Assembly (NCBI GenBank): GCA_900317845.1
Contig: ONII01000017.1
Location: 1 to 49,912 of the forward strand
Direction of reading: 5' to 3'
Length of the DNA: 49,912 nt
Origin: an uncultured Bacteroidales bacterium
GTDB lineage: Bacteria; Bacteroidota; Bacteroidia; Bacteroidales; UBA932
Within the stretch, counting starts at the first letter, position 1. Each line of letters begins with the position of its first letter. The position numbers were made by a program, and so were the translations under genes. Below the pieces are notes generated by a model that worked only from the letters and a program-made list of their open reading frames with translations, was not told the origin of the DNA and did no database searches. Below, piece after piece: positions 41,131 to 49,912 of this stretch.

Positions 41131-42381
41131 ATGAAAAAATACATTTTCCTCACTATTGTGGCGGCGCTGAGCCTTGTGGCTTGCAACAAGGCGGACAAGT
41201 TCCAATACGGCAAGGAGATTGCCCTGATTACCGGCACGGACTTTTCGCCCATCACCAAAGACCAGATTCTGGCCGACCAGATTCCCATCAGTTACAACTA
41301 TTCGGTCTCTATCACCGGACCGGCCAAGGAAGACATGAAGGTGCACATCCAGTATGACTCCCTGGCCCTGGTAAAGTACAACGAGGCCAATAAGACCAGC
41401 TATGTGAATGTTCCCCGGAACGTAGTGGTGGTCAACGACGAGTTTGTGACCATCTCCAAAGGCAGCGCCACTTCTTCCATGACTTCTGTCACCATGCTGG
41501 ACAACAGCTTCATCCAGGAAGGTGTCATTTACGTGATTCCCCTGTCGGTAGCGTATCTGGACAACGGTGGCAACACCAGCATTCTAGAAGCCTCCAAGAG
41601 CCTGTTCATCAAGGTGGGCAAGACCATGGAGAGTTTCTCGCTGGATATTCCGAACACCGGCGTATACAGCACCTACGACCTGGGCGCCGGCAAGTACAAC
41701 CTGGACACCTGGACCCTGGAAATCAAGGCCCATCCCTACAACATGAAGTCCCGCGGAGCGGATCAGCTGTGCCGACTGGCCTGCTGGAACGAAGACGGCG
41801 GCGGACAGGTGCTCCTCCGTTTCAATGAAAACGGTAAACCCTGGAAAACGCTGGACATCGTCTCCGTGAACGGCCGTTATGTAACGGGCGCCACCGGCGA
41901 GGGCGACAGCGCAACGGGCGCTTTTGAGCCCAACGCCTGGTACATGATTTCCATCGTGTGGAACGGCAACGACCTGTCCGTGTATATCAACGGTGAGAAA
42001 GATACGCCCTGGCAGAACACCATTTCCGGCAGCCAGGCGTTCAACCTGAACCGTTTCGAGATTGGCATGTCCTGGGGTGGTTACGGCGGCTCCCAGAGCT
42101 ACACCGGCCGCATGGCCGAGATGCGCATCTGGAACATTGCCCGCAGCCAGAGCGACATTGCTTCTACCCTCTGTTCCGTAGACGCTTCCTCCGAAGGTCT
42201 CCTGGGATACTGGAAGATGAACGAAGGCGAAGGCCACATCTTCCACGATTCGGTGGCCGGCAACGACATGGACTGGGACAAGTCCCAGCGCCAGAAAGAC
42301 GAGGCCAACTATACCCCCACCCCGGAAGCCGGCGATGCTATTGTCTGGGTAAAGGACGAGAAAAACAAGTGTGCACAATAA
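41131..42381 (+). CDS. DUF1735 plus LamG/concanavalin-like surface lipoprotein
   Basis: 416 residues, signal ending LVAC (Cys 18). The N-terminal half (IPISYNYSVSITGPAKEDMK, VPRNVVVVNDEFVTISKGSA, EGVIYVIPLSVAYLDNGG) matches DUF1735, a beta domain in glycan-binding lipoproteins of Sus-like loci. The C-terminal half is a LamG-type lectin fold (DTWTLEIKAHPYN, YMISIVWNGNDLSVYINGE, GYGGSQSYTGRMAEMRIWN, EGLLGYWKMNEGEGH). Probably a surface glycan-binding protein working with SusD and the GH18 enzyme; starts nine bases after the GH18 stop. Confidence 0.85.
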   Translation: MKKYIFLTIVAALSLVACNKADKFQYGKEIALITGTDFSPITKDQILADQIPISYNYSVSITGPAKEDMKVHIQYDSLALVKYNEANKTSYVNVPRNVVVVNDEFVTISKGSATSSMTSVTMLDNSFIQEGVIYVIPLSVAYLDNGGNTSILEASKSLFIKVGKTMESFSLDIPNTGVYSTYDLGAGKYNLDTWTLEIKAHPYNMKSRGADQLCRLACWNEDGGGQVLLRFNENGKPWKTLDIVSVNGRYVTGATGEGDSATGAFEPNAWYMISIVWNGNDLSVYINGEKDTPWQNTISGSQAFNLNRFEIGMSWGGYGGSQSYTGRMAEMRIWNIARSQSDIASTLCSVDASSEGLLGYWKMNEGEGHIFHDSVAGNDMDWDKSQRQKDEANYTPTPEAGDAIVWVKDEKNKCAQ

Positions 42382-42404
42382 TAACAACTAAATACTAATA
42401 AAAA

Positions 42405-44380
42405 ATGAAAAAGTTACTCACTGCTTTTGCCATGGCCCTGCTCCTGGTGGGCTGTGCCAAAGAGTACGATGACACTGAACTCAAGAACCGGGTCACCACG
42501 CTCGAAACCAAGATGGACAACCTGGTTGCTCAGATGCAAGTCGTCCAAAAGGTTGCCCTGGGCCAGTTTGTCCAGAAGGTAGAAGAAACCACCGACGGAC
42601 TTACCATTACCTACGGAGACGGAACCGTCCTCACGGTCCATGTGTCCACCGGCAGCGGTGCGGGCACCCTGTCCGTTGTGAAAAACGCCGCCGGCGACCT
42701 CTGCTGGGCCATTGACGGAGTCATTCTTCAGTACGAAGGAAAGGACCTGCTTGTGGGTGCCGTTTCCAACATCTACGTAGAAAACGGGAAACTCTACGCC
42801 GTCATTAACGGCCAGGCCAAGGAACTGGGCGGCTTCAGCGGCGGCTCCGAACTCAAGGACGGCATTTTCACCGCCATTGCCGTAACCGACGAGGCCGTTG
42901 TGCTTACCCTTTCCGACAATTCCACCATCAAGCTTCCCCTGGCCAATGCCTTCAAGCTGGTGATTGCCAAGACCAAGTATGCCGTAACCACCACCGACCC
43001 GTTCGACGTGCCCTACACCGTGCAGGCCAAGACCAACAACACGGTGGTTGACATCTTTACGGACGGCAACTTTAGCGCCACGGTAGAGGCCGACAAATTT
43101 GTCATCACCCCCAAGGCCGTAGTGGAAGGTTCCGCCCTGGCCTATGCGGATTCCCAGGTGGGTCTCACCTCCATTGTGAAACTCAACTTTGGTGCAGAAG
43201 GCGAACAGGACTATGCCACCATTACCGACGAACCCTATTCCGAGGAAATTGACTACTTGGGAGAAGCCGCCAACGGCACCGTCGAGGCCCACGTGGTTTC
43301 CAACGCATCCATTGATGTAAAGTCCGAAACCTCCTGGATCAGCGTGGTTAGCGTGAAGGCCACCACCTACACCGTCACCCTCAAGCTGGAAGACAACACC
43401 ACCGACGAAATCCGTACCGGCGAAGTGAAGGTTTATGCCGCCGGCACCGAGACCGTCCTGCAAACCATCAAGGTTGCCCAGAAAGCCTCCGAGATTAAGT
43501 ACGAGCACTACAACCCCGCCGGCTGGAACAAGGTGTTCAACATGGCCGACTACAACACCAACAGCACCTTCATCTGGAGCCAGGGCATGTCCCTGAACCC
43601 TTCCGCCGTCACCCTCCAGTGGAAATTCTACGCCAACAAGTGGAACAACCACAAGTTCACCGACAAGGACGAGAAAGGAAACACCCTCTACTCCAACCGT
43701 CTGGGCGAATTCGCCAATGCCGATGAAAGCAAGTCCGTGCTCTTCCGTTTCTCCAACGACGGCGACGTGGACGGACAGCTCTGCCTCAACGCCGGTGCCC
43801 TGGGCCTGAGCCAGGTACAGGTGGGCAAGGATGGCAAGCCCTACGCATGGCCCGCGCAGGAATGGGTGGTAATGACCATCGTCAGCGACGGTTCCAAGGT
43901 GCATGTGTACCAGGACAACACCCTCCTGGGCTCCTATGACGCCAATCCCGGCGCATCCTGGGATCTGGAGCGCGTAGACCTCTCCATGACCTGGGACGAC
44001 GGTTCCAACTGGCCGCGGAGCGCGTAGACCTCTCCATGACCTGGGACGACGGTTCCAACTGGCCGCTCGCACAGGCCTTCAACGGCTACACCGCCTACAT
44101 CCGCGTGTGGAGCAAAGCCCTGGCTGCTTCCGAGATTGCCGCCACCCTGTGCGAAGTCCCGGCCCAGTACCAGGACGGCCTGGAAGCCTGCTGGAACTTT
44201 GACGGTTCCACCGACAAGTGGGTGGAGAACAGCGTGGACAAGGACATCGACTATGCCCTTGACTTCACCTCCTGCTTCGACGGTAACGGCAATGCCAAGG
44301 ACAAAGGCGATGCCGCCGCAGCCGCTTGGGTGACCCTTTCCGGTTCCGAACTGCCCGGTATCTGCTACAATGTTGAGTAG
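42405..44380 (+). pseudogene. DUF4988/BACON/LamG surface lipoprotein, frameshifted by a 50-base tandem duplication
   Basis: As it stands the frame stops at 44027 after 540 residues (ending GSNWPRSA). The remaining coding sequence (LAQAFNGYTAYIRVWSKALA... to 44380) is in another frame. Removing one copy of the 50-base duplication (43967-44016 or 44017-44066) restores 641 residues. Order of parts: signal ending LVGC (Cys 17), short coiled coil (LKNRVTTLETKMDNLVAQMQ), DUF4988-like domain (TITYGDGTVLTVHV, LCWAIDGVI), BACON-like domain (HVVSNASIDVKSETSWISVV), then a LamG-type lectin domain. The duplication removes the last part of the lectin fold. Role in life would be surface glycan binding. The break may be real, reversible by recombination, or an assembly error. 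Confidence 0.75.
43967..44066 (+). repeat. Perfect 50-base tandem duplication inside the LamG gene
   Basis: GGAGCGCGTAGACCTCTCC... through ...AACTGGCCGC occurs twice back to back (43967-44016 and 44017-44066) without a visible difference. Fifty is not a multiple of three, so the downstream reading frame is lost and TAG of the second copy's GCGTAG becomes a stop. Confidence 0.9.
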
Positions 44381-44395
44381 CTACCCGCATCGTGC

Positions 44396-44427
44396 AAAAA
44401 AAGAGATCCTTCGGGGTCTCTTTTTTT
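44396..44427 (+). terminator. Rho-independent terminator of the SusCD operon
   Basis: A7, then GAGATCC (44403-44409), TTCG tetraloop, GGGTCTC (44414-44420), T7 (44421-44427). Strong stem with one wobble pair, located 16 bases after the last codon; the A run would also allow some termination from the other strand. Confidence 0.9.
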
Positions 44428-44456
44428 GCTCTTTTGCCGGATTTTAGCGAACTTTG
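44425..44456 (+). promoter_or_regulatory. Promoter of the GH130/GH92-GH125 pair
   Basis: TTTG (44425-44428), 20 bases, then GAACTTTG (44449-44456), one mismatch from TAnnTTTG. The -33 element overlaps the T run of the preceding terminator. The predicted leader to the ATG at 44479 is about 17 bases. Confidence 0.5.
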
Positions 44457-44478
44457 AAAAAACAAGCAAGCCCCTCTT

Positions 44479-45477
44479 ATGAGCCATCTAATCATTCAAG
44501 GAACACCCCTGCCCAACCTTCCCTGGGAAGAGCGTCCCGCGGGCAGTAAAGCGCCCCTGTGGAGATACTGCGCCAATCCCGTGATTCCCCGGGACCTGCT
44601 CCCGGACTCCAATAGCATCTTCAACAGTGCCGTCGTCCCTTTCCGAGACGGATTCGCCGGCGTATTCCGCTGCGACGACACCAACCGCCGCATGACCCTC
44701 CATGCCGGATTCTCCAAGGACGGCATCCACTGGGACATTGAACCGGAGACCATCCGTTTCCAGGATGGCGGCCCCGAGGTCGGTCAGTGGGTCTACGGCT
44801 ATGACCCGCGCGTAGCCTTCATCGACGGAAAATACTGGGTGACCTGGTGCAACGGCTATCACGGCCCCACCATCGGCGTGGCCTGGACCGAGGATTTCAA
44901 GATTTTCCACCAAAAGGAAAACGCCTTCCTGCCCTACAACCGGAACGGCGTACTCTTCCCCCGCAAAATCAGTGGCCGATATGCCATGCTCTCCCGCCCC
45001 TCCGACACCGGTCATACCGCCTTCGGAGACATCTTTTACAGCGAATCCCCGGACATGGAATTCTGGGGACACCATCGTCACGTGATGGCGCCCGCCCCCT
45101 TCGAGGTAAGCGCCTGGCAGTGCATGAAAATTGGCGCCGGCCCCGTTCCCATCGAAACCTCGGAAGGCTGGCTGCTGCTGTACCACGGGGTGCTCCGCTC
45201 CTGCAACGGCTATGTCTATGCCTTCGGAAGCGCCCTCCTGGACCTGGAGCAGCCCTGGAAAGTGCTTGCCCGCAGCGGACAGTATCTGATCAGCCCCAGA
45301 GAAATCTATGAACTCACCGGCGACGTTCCCAATGTCACCTTTCCCTGCGCGGCGCTGCACGATTCCGCTACCGGCCGCATGGCCGTATATTACGGCTGCG
45401 CCGACACCGTGACCGGCATGGCCTTCGGGTATATTCCGGAAATTATCGACTTCACCAAAAAGACCAGCATCGTATGA
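44479..45477 (+). CDS. GH130 mannoside phosphorylase or mannosidase
   Basis: 332 residues with no signal peptide, so cytoplasmic. The five-bladed propeller of GH130 is indicated by [80 protein letters not shown] and [22 protein letters not shown]130 enzymes phosphorolyse or hydrolyse beta-mannosides; the form in Bacteroides N-glycan loci acts on Man-beta-1,4-GlcNAc left after alpha-mannose trimming. This fits the GH18, GH92 and GH125 neighbours. Overlaps the next gene by four bases (ATGA). Phosphorylase versus hydrolase was not settled from residues. Confidence 0.88.
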   Translation: MSHLIIQGTPLPNLPWEERPAGSKAPLWRYCANPVIPRDLLPDSNSIFNSAVVPFRDGFAGVFRCDDTNRRMTLHAGFSKDGIHWDIEPETIRFQDGGPEVGQWVYGYDPRVAFIDGKYWVTWCNGYHGPTIGVAWTEDFKIFHQKENAFLPYNRNGVLFPRKISGRYAMLSRPSDTGHTAFGDIFYSESPDMEFWGHHRHVMAPAPFEVSAWQCMKIGAGPVPIETSEGWLLLYHGVLRSCNGYVYAFGSALLDLEQPWKVLARSGQYLISPREIYELTGDVPNVTFPCAALHDSATGRMAVYYGCADTVTGMAFGYIPEIIDFTKKTSIV

Positions 45478-48400
45478 GATTCTCCGCACTTGTTGCCGTC
45501 ATTGCCGGCCTTACCGGCAATCTGTTCACCGCATGCACGTCAAAGCCTGCGGAAGACCTTGTTTCCTGCGTGGACACGCGCATCGGGACCGGAGGACACG
45601 GACACGTGTTCGTGGGGGCCGATGTCCCCTTCGGAATGGTACAGCTGGGTCCCACCAGCATCCCGCAAACGTGGGACTGGTGCTCGGGCTACCACGCCTC
45701 GGACTCTACCGTGATCGGATTCAGCCACACGCACCTTTCCGGGACGGGCATAGGCGACCTGTTCGACGTTACCGTCATGCCGGTAGTCGGTGAGGTAGCT
45801 TACGCCCGGGACGGGATGTGGTCCTATGCAGACCGCACAAAGGAAGTCACCGAGCCCGGCTATTACAGCGTTCCGCTGCTTCGCTACGGCATTACGGCGG
45901 AGCTCAGCGCTACGGAACGCGTGGGCATCCACCGCTACACCTTCCCCGCATCGGAAGAAGCGGCCCTCGTCTTTGACCTGGAGAACGGCGGCTGCTGGGA
46001 CAAGGCCACGGATACGCACGTTGAGGTGCTGGACGCGTGCACCCTCCAGGGCTGGCGACATTCCACCGGCTGGGCCAAAGACCAGAAGCAGTTCTTCTAT
46101 GCCGTCTTTTCCAAACCCGTGAGCGTGAAAGAGGAAGGGATGTATGCCCGCTGCTCCTTCACGGCCGCGGAAGGAGAAAAAGTGCTGCTGAAAGTGGCTT
46201 TATCGGCCCATAGCTGCGCCGCCGCCCGGGAAGCCATGCAAGCGGAGCTCCCGGGATGGAACTTTGACGCCGTCCGGAAAGAGGCCCGCGTCAAGTGGAA
46301 CAACGCCTTGTCCAAGGTGCACATCGACACGGACGATGCCGCCGCCCGGAAAGTGTTCTACACGGCCCTCTACCATACGATGATTGCGCCGTCGCTGTTC
46401 TCGGACATCGGAGAGAAGCCTTCCTATACCACCTATTCGCTCTGGGACACCTACCGCGCCGCCATGCCGTTATACTACATCCTTCACCCGGAGCTCCGGG
46501 CCGACGTAGTGAACACCATGCTGGACATCTTCGACGCGCAGGGAAAACTCCCCGTCTGGCATCTGGTGGGGAACGAGACCGACTGCATGGTGGGAAATCC
46601 CGGCGTCATTTCCGTGGCCGACGCCATCGTCAAACAGCTTCCCGGCATTGACTATGAGCGGGCCTACGCCGCCTGCAAGGCCTCCGTCATGCTGGACGAG
46701 CGCGGCCAGGGGCTTCGCAAGCAGTATGGCTACATCCCCTGCGACCTTTACGGCGAAGCCTGCGGCAACGACATGGAATATGCCATTGCCGATGCCGCTG
46801 TAGCCCATGCCGCAGCAGTGCTTGGCTATACCCAGGACGCTGCTTTCTTTACCGAAAGGAGCCACAGCTGGAGACATTACTTTGACCCGTCGACGGGATT
46901 TGTGCGCGGACGTACGGCCTCCGGCGGCTGGCGCACGCCCTTCGATCCTTTCACTACCGGCCACCTGGGCAAGGACTACACGGAAGGGAATGCCTGGCAA
47001 TACACCTGGCTGGTTCCGCAGGATCTGAAAGGCCTGATGGACTGCTTCGGCGGGCGGAATGCCACGCTGGCGCAGCTGGATTCGCTCTTCACTGCGCCCG
47101 AAAAGGTAGGACCCGAGGCCCCGCCGGACATTACCGGTCTCATCGGCCAATATGTCCACGGCAACGAGCCCAGCCACCACATTGCCTATTTCTATACCAT
47201 GCTGGGGCAGCCCTGGAAGACCGCAGATCTGGTACGGAAAATCCTTTCCGAGCAGTATGGTACCGGCTATGACGGGCTTGCCGGCAACGAAGATGTAGGG
47301 CAGATGAGCGCCTGGTACGTCCTTTCTTCGCTGGGCTTCTATCAGGTGGAACCGGCCTGCCAACGCTTCTGGTTTGGCTCGCCCCTCTTCCGGAAAGCGG
47401 AAATTGCCGTGTCCGGCGGCACCTTCACCATCGAGGCCCCTGCCACCAGCGAAACCAACCGCTACATCCAGCGCATCTTCCTGAACGGGAAGCTGTACAC
47501 CAAACCTTATATCGACTTTGCCGATATTGATGCGGGCGGCACGCTCCGCTTCGAAATGGGCGCCAAGCCCGTTGTCTGGTATGCCTGGGAAGACTATTTC
47601 AACGGGACGCCGGACCGCAGGCCCGCCCCCGAAAAGCGCCTGTTCACCTCAGACGCCGTGGAAAAAACCCTTACGGAAACGGCCGCGCTGCTGGAGAATC
47701 CCAAACTTCGGCAGATGTTTATCAACTGCTTCCCCAATACCCTGGACACCACGGTCCACTTTGACCGGGATGAGGATGGGAACCCCGACACCTTTGTGTG
47801 GACCGGCGACATTCCGGCCATGTGGCTGCGGGACTCCGGGGCACAAGTGTGGCACTACGTGCAGCTCGCTTCGCAGGACGCCCACCTGGCAGACATGATC
47901 AAGGGCACCCTCCTCCGCCAGTTCAAATGCCTGGTGATAGACCCGTATGCCAATGCCTTCAATCCGGGGCCCACGAATGATGGCTGGCACGAGGACAACA
48001 CCTACATGGTCCCGGACGTGTTCGAACGCAAGTGGGAGCTGGACTCTGAATGCTACCCTATCCGGCTGGCCTATGCCTACTGGAAAGAAACCGGAGACAC
48101 TTCGGTGTTCGGCGACCTCTGGATTGCGGCCATGCGGACGGTCCTTGGCGTCATGCGGGAGCAGCAGAAATACGATGGCCTGGGCAAGTACTGCTTCTCC
48201 CGGCAGACAGACCGCCAGTTCGACACCAAGGGCTGGGACGGCTACGGCGCGCCCCTGAAGCCCTGCGGGCTCATTGCATCGGCCTTCCGTCCCTCCGACG
48301 ACAGCACTGTCCTGGATTTCCTGATTCCGTCCAACTTTATGGCTGTGAGCAGCTTACGCAAGGCGGCCGAAATCCTTTCAACGGTCAATGGGGAAAGCGG

Positions 48401-48947
48401 CCTTGCCGCCGAATGCACCGCCCTGGCAGACCAGGTAGAGGCCGCCCTCAAGGCGAATGCCATTGTGAATCACCCGGTCTTCGGCCCCATCTATGCCTAT
48501 GAAGCGGACGGCTTTGGGAACACCCTCCTGCAGGACGATTCCAACGTCCCCAGCCTGTTGTCGCTGGCCTATCTCATTCCCGAGATGGCGTCCGACCCGG
48601 TGTGGCAGAATACCCGCCGCTTTGTCCTGAGCGAGTACAATCCCTGCTTTTTCAGCGGCGCTGCCGGGGAGGGCGTGGGCGGCCCGCATATCGGCTACGA
48701 CATGGTCTGGCCCATGTCCATCATGATGCGCGCCTTCACCGCCACGGACGACGAAGAGCTCCGGGACTGCATTGCCATGCTCCTTGCCACCGACGCCGGC
48801 ACCGGCTTCATCCACGAGTCCTTCCACAAGGACAACGCGTCCTATTTTACCCGCGAATGGTTTGCCTGGCAGAACAGCCTGTTTGGCGAACTCATCCTCA
48901 AGCTGGTGAATGACGGTAAACTGGAACTGTTAAACTCCATCCGATAA
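45474..48947 (+). CDS. GH92-GH125 fusion alpha-mannosidase lipoprotein
   Basis: 1157 residues, signal ending FTAC (Cys 21). Residues about 30-715 are GH92: [75 protein letters not shown] (catalytic Glu region) and [20 protein letters not shown] (catalytic Asp region). From about 725 a complete GH125 domain follows ([76 protein letters not shown]). GH92 are calcium-dependent exo-alpha-mannosidases acting on alpha-1,2/1,3 and other linkages; GH125 are exo-alpha-1,6-mannosidases. The two usually come as separate genes. Together they could strip branched high-mannose glycan in the periplasm or at the surface. No stop or gap separates the halves. Confidence 0.9.
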   Translation: MRFSALVAVIAGLTGNLFTACTSKPAEDLVSCVDTRIGTGGHGHVFVGADVPFGMVQLGPTSIPQTWDWCSGYHASDSTVIGFSHTHLSGTGIGDLFDVTVMPVVGEVAYARDGMWSYADRTKEVTEPGYYSVPLLRYGITAELSATERVGIHRYTFPASEEAALVFDLENGGCWDKATDTHVEVLDACTLQGWRHSTGWAKDQKQFFYAVFSKPVSVKEEGMYARCSFTAAEGEKVLLKVALSAHSCAAAREAMQAELPGWNFDAVRKEARVKWNNALSKVHIDTDDAAARKVFYTALYHTMIAPSLFSDIGEKPSYTTYSLWDTYRAAMPLYYILHPELRADVVNTMLDIFDAQGKLPVWHLVGNETDCMVGNPGVISVADAIVKQLPGIDYERAYAACKASVMLDERGQGLRKQYGYIPCDLYGEACGNDMEYAIADAAVAHAAAVLGYTQDAAFFTERSHSWRHYFDPSTGFVRGRTASGGWRTPFDPFTTGHLGKDYTEGNAWQYTWLVPQDLKGLMDCFGGRNATLAQLDSLFTAPEKVGPEAPPDITGLIGQYVHGNEPSHHIAYFYTMLGQPWKTADLVRKILSEQYGTGYDGLAGNEDVGQMSAWYVLSSLGFYQVEPACQRFWFGSPLFRKAEIAVSGGTFTIEAPATSETNRYIQRIFLNGKLYTKPYIDFADIDAGGTLRFEMGAKPVVWYAWEDYFNGTPDRRPAPEKRLFTSDAVEKTLTETAALLENPKLRQMFINCFPNTLDTTVHFDRDEDGNPDTFVWTGDIPAMWLRDSGAQVWHYVQLASQDAHLADMIKGTLLRQFKCLVIDPYANAFNPGPTNDGWHEDNTYMVPDVFERKWELDSECYPIRLAYAYWKETGDTSVFGDLWIAAMRTVLGVMREQQKYDGLGKYCFSRQTDRQFDTKGWDGYGAPLKPCGLIASAFRPSDDSTVLDFLIPSNFMAVSSLRKAAEILSTVNGESGLAAECTALADQVEAALKANAIVNHPVFGPIYAYEADGFGNTLLQDDSNVPSLLSLAYLIPEMASDPVWQNTRRFVLSEYNPCFFSGAAGEGVGGPHIGYDMVWPMSIMMRAFTATDDEELRDCIAMLLATDAGTGFIHESFHKDNASYFTREWFAWQNSLFGELILKLVNDGKLELLNSIR

Positions 48948-48959
48948 CGCGCCCTTAGC

Positions 48960-49091
48960 GGGCAAGGTGGTCCCCCTAAACGGGCAAGGTGGGAAACCGC
49001 CCCCACCACCTTGCCCACGTAATCACAGCCACAATACCCTCTAACCCATTTTCCCCGGGCAAGGTGGTCCCCCTCAAATCCCACCTTGCCC
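48960..49091. repeat. Cluster of five GGGCAAGGTGG / CCACCTTGCCC motifs
   Basis: GGGCAAGGTGG at 48960-48970, 48982-48992 and 49057-49067; CCACCTTGCCC at 49006-49016 and 49081-49091. Pairs 48982/49006 and 49057/49081 form perfect 11-base hairpins with 13-base loops. The cluster begins 13 bases after the GH92-GH125 stop and precedes a convergent tRNA gene, so it might end or stabilise the message; no T run. Same motif as at 779-887. Confidence 0.8.
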
Positions 49092-49156
49092 ACTTCTACA
49101 CTCTGATGCCCTCAAAGTAACGATTTTTGGGATACGATTTGGGATATAAAAGAAGA

Positions 49157-49188
49157 AAACCGCCTCTGAACATATTCAGAAGCGGTTT
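49157..49188 (-). terminator. Terminator of the tRNA-Ala gene
   Basis: On the minus strand AAAACCGCTTCTGAA, a short loop, then TTCAGAGGCGGTTTT followed by CTTCTTTTA; one mismatch in a long stem. It begins five bases after the tRNA 3' end. The plus strand also ends in TTTTTT, so it may work both ways and also stop transcripts from the GH92-GH125 gene. Confidence 0.75.
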
Positions 49189-49192
49189 TTTG

Positions 49193-49265
49193 TGGAGGTA
49201 GTCGGATTCGAACCGGCGACCCCATGCTTGCAAAGCATGTGCTCTACCAGCTGAGCTATACCCCC
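49193..49265 (-). tRNA. tRNA-Ala (anticodon TGC)
   Basis: 73 bases on the minus strand. Acceptor stem GGGGGTA/TACCTCC (one G-T pair); D arm with AGCTCAGCTGGTAGAGC; anticodon stem CATGC/GCATG with loop TTTGCAA (anticodon TGC); T arm GCCGGTTCGAATCCGAC; discriminator A. The 3' CCA is not encoded. Confidence 0.95.
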
Positions 49266-49329
49266 GAAGAGCGGGTGCAAAGGTAGATAAAAAAATCAAT
49301 ATTCCAAATCCCGAACCGCCGGAAATACG

Positions 49330-49337
49330 TATATTTG
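49330..49337 (+). promoter_or_regulatory. -7 box of the flippase gene
   Basis: TATATTTG, exact TAnnTTTG match, four bases before the ATG at 49342, implying a leaderless transcript. No clear -33 TTTG is seen upstream. Confidence 0.5.
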
Positions 49338-49341
49338 TGCT

Positions 49342-49587
49342 ATGAATCTCAAGTCATTGGCGAAAGATACGGCCATCTACGGCCTCAGCAGCATAGTAGG
49401 GCGCTTCCTGAATTACCTGCTCGTCCCGCTGTACACGACGAAGATCGCGGCGGAAAGCGGAGGCTACGGCATCGTCACAAACCTCTATGCCTACACCGCA
49501 TTCTTCCTTGCCCTGCTGACTTTCGGGATGGAAACGACCCTCTCGGCGCGCGCGGCGCATTCCGCCACAAACGGCGAATCCTCGTAG
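49342..49587 (+). pseudogene. Polysaccharide flippase (Wzx/MATE-like) gene, N-terminal fragment
   Basis: The first about 65 residues are a normal start of a polysaccharide biosynthesis flippase: SLAKDTAIYGLSSIVGRFLN, YLLVPLYTTKI, YGIVTNLYAYTAFFLALLTF, GMETT. After that the frame runs into unrelated sequence (LSARAAHSATNGESS) that reads sensibly only on the other strand as a glycosyltransferase. A full flippase is about 480 residues. The gene is therefore cut at about 49535, by a rearrangement or an assembly join. Confidence 0.7.
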
Positions 49588-49912
49588 AGCCGCAGGTTTT
49601 CGTCGAAGCGGATCGTGTACCGCTCCAGGAAGTCGCGGCGGAACACGCACCGCCACACCCCGCCCTGCTCGCGGCGCTCATGAAGGTCTCCGCCGGCGTT
49701 CCAGCGCCGCACGTCGTCGAAAGAGTAGCCGAAGAACGCCGGCAGCATCGCCTCGCGTATGGCCTCGTTGCCGGATATGTCGTAGTCGCGCTTGAGCGGG
49801 GCGTAGTCGAACGACGAGAGAGCGAAGTCGGCATGCCCCCCTTCCAGCGCCGAGACGAGCCTGCGGAAGAAATCCGGCTTCACGGTGTCGTCCGCGTCTA
49901 CGAAGAAGATCG
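49491..49912 (-). CDS. GT2-family glycosyltransferase fragment
   Basis: Open from the window edge. Codons read on the minus strand give IFFVDADDTVKPDFFRRLVS, with the GT-A D-x-D type motif (VDADD) that binds the nucleotide sugar and metal. They continue with HADFALSSFDYAPLKRDYDI, WRCVFRRDFLERYTIRFDEN and LYEDSPFVAECAARAERVVS. Family 2 transferases add sugars during capsule or O-antigen synthesis. The N-terminus is outside the window; the last about 12-15 residues (IPKVSRARKNAV) are the antisense of the flippase gene, so the true C-terminus is missing. Its end-to-end collision with the flippase fragment marks the junction. Base composition is more GC-rich than the flippase part. Confidence 0.7.
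   Translation of the reverse strand, partial: IFFVDADDTVKPDFFRRLVSALEGGHADFALSSFDYAPLKRDYDISGNEAIREAMLPAFFGYSFDDVRRWNAGGDLHERREQGGVWRCVFRRDFLERYTIRFDENLRLYEDSPFVAECAARAERVVSIPKVSRARKNAV

Noticed and set aside
49096-49299. 67-residue minus-strand ORF with GYSSAGRAHALQAWGRRFES
   Set aside because: This is the translated tRNA-Ala gene, a well-known false ORF.
1-49912. CRISPR array
   Set aside because: No set of regularly spaced identical repeats with unique spacers. The GGGCAAGGTGG copies are irregularly spaced and in both orientations.
1-49912. Prophage, integrative element or insertion sequence
   Set aside because: No integrase, phage structural, conjugation or complete transposase gene is visible. 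Only the partial Rpn-type gene at the left edge suggests mobility.

Overview
The window looks like one chromosomal segment of a gut-type member of the Bacteroidales with a fairly GC-rich genome. The evidence is a SusC/SusD polysaccharide utilisation locus, many lipoproteins with Bacteroidales-type signal peptides, BACON, FISUMP, DUF1735 and DUF4988-type domains, AraC regulators built into membrane proteins, and several promoters matching the Bacteroidota -7 consensus TAnnTTTG. Genus cannot be decided; Rikenellaceae/Alistipes or an uncultured relative would fit.

Layout. 1-1240: the 3' end of an Rpn-type nuclease/transposase gene, a terminator, then about 570 bases with no convincing gene but packed with repeats and hairpins. 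1240-4638 (minus): a fimbrillin-like surface lipoprotein with a discoidin and a BIG_2 domain, a frameshifted small companion ORF, and a multi-pass membrane AraC regulator. 4691-27787 (minus): a tightly packed array of twelve consecutive lipoprotein genes led by a membrane-anchored AraC regulator. In order of transcription these are two repeated units of [BMP/PnrA-like lipoprotein + periplasmic-binding-protein/legumain (C13) peptidase fusion], four paralogous lipoproteins of an unrecognised family, two MACPF pore-former-like proteins, a fifth paralogue, and a third MACPF protein. 27940-29640 (minus): a lipobox-TPR-TM-AraC regulator. 29738-34679 (plus): GH3, GH29 and a DUF1573 lipoprotein. 34837-44380 (plus): a SusC with an unusual C-terminal OmpA domain, SusD, a GH18 endoglycosidase, a DUF1735/LamG lipoprotein and a LamG lipoprotein broken by a 50-base tandem duplication. 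44479-48947 (plus): GH130 and a GH92-GH125 fusion. 48960-49091: another cluster of the repeat seen near the left end. 49193-49265: tRNA-Ala(TGC). 49342-49912: a truncated flippase gene facing a truncated glycosyltransferase gene, probably a rearrangement or assembly junction.

How the parts work together. The right half is best read as an N-glycan utilisation locus: GH18 would release the glycan, GH29 remove fucose, GH92 and GH125 trim mannose, and GH130 act on the Man-GlcNAc core, with SusC/SusD for import. The left array is the most novel part. It combines pore-forming-type proteins, legumain-like proteases with ligand-binding domains, and a locally amplified family of unknown surface lipoproteins, flanked by three membrane-tethered AraC regulators. 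Two promoters, one before the fimbrillin-like gene and one inside the array, share a direct-repeat upstream element that could tie them into one regulon. Its function (inter-bacterial antagonism, defence, or host/glycan sensing) cannot be settled from sequence alone.
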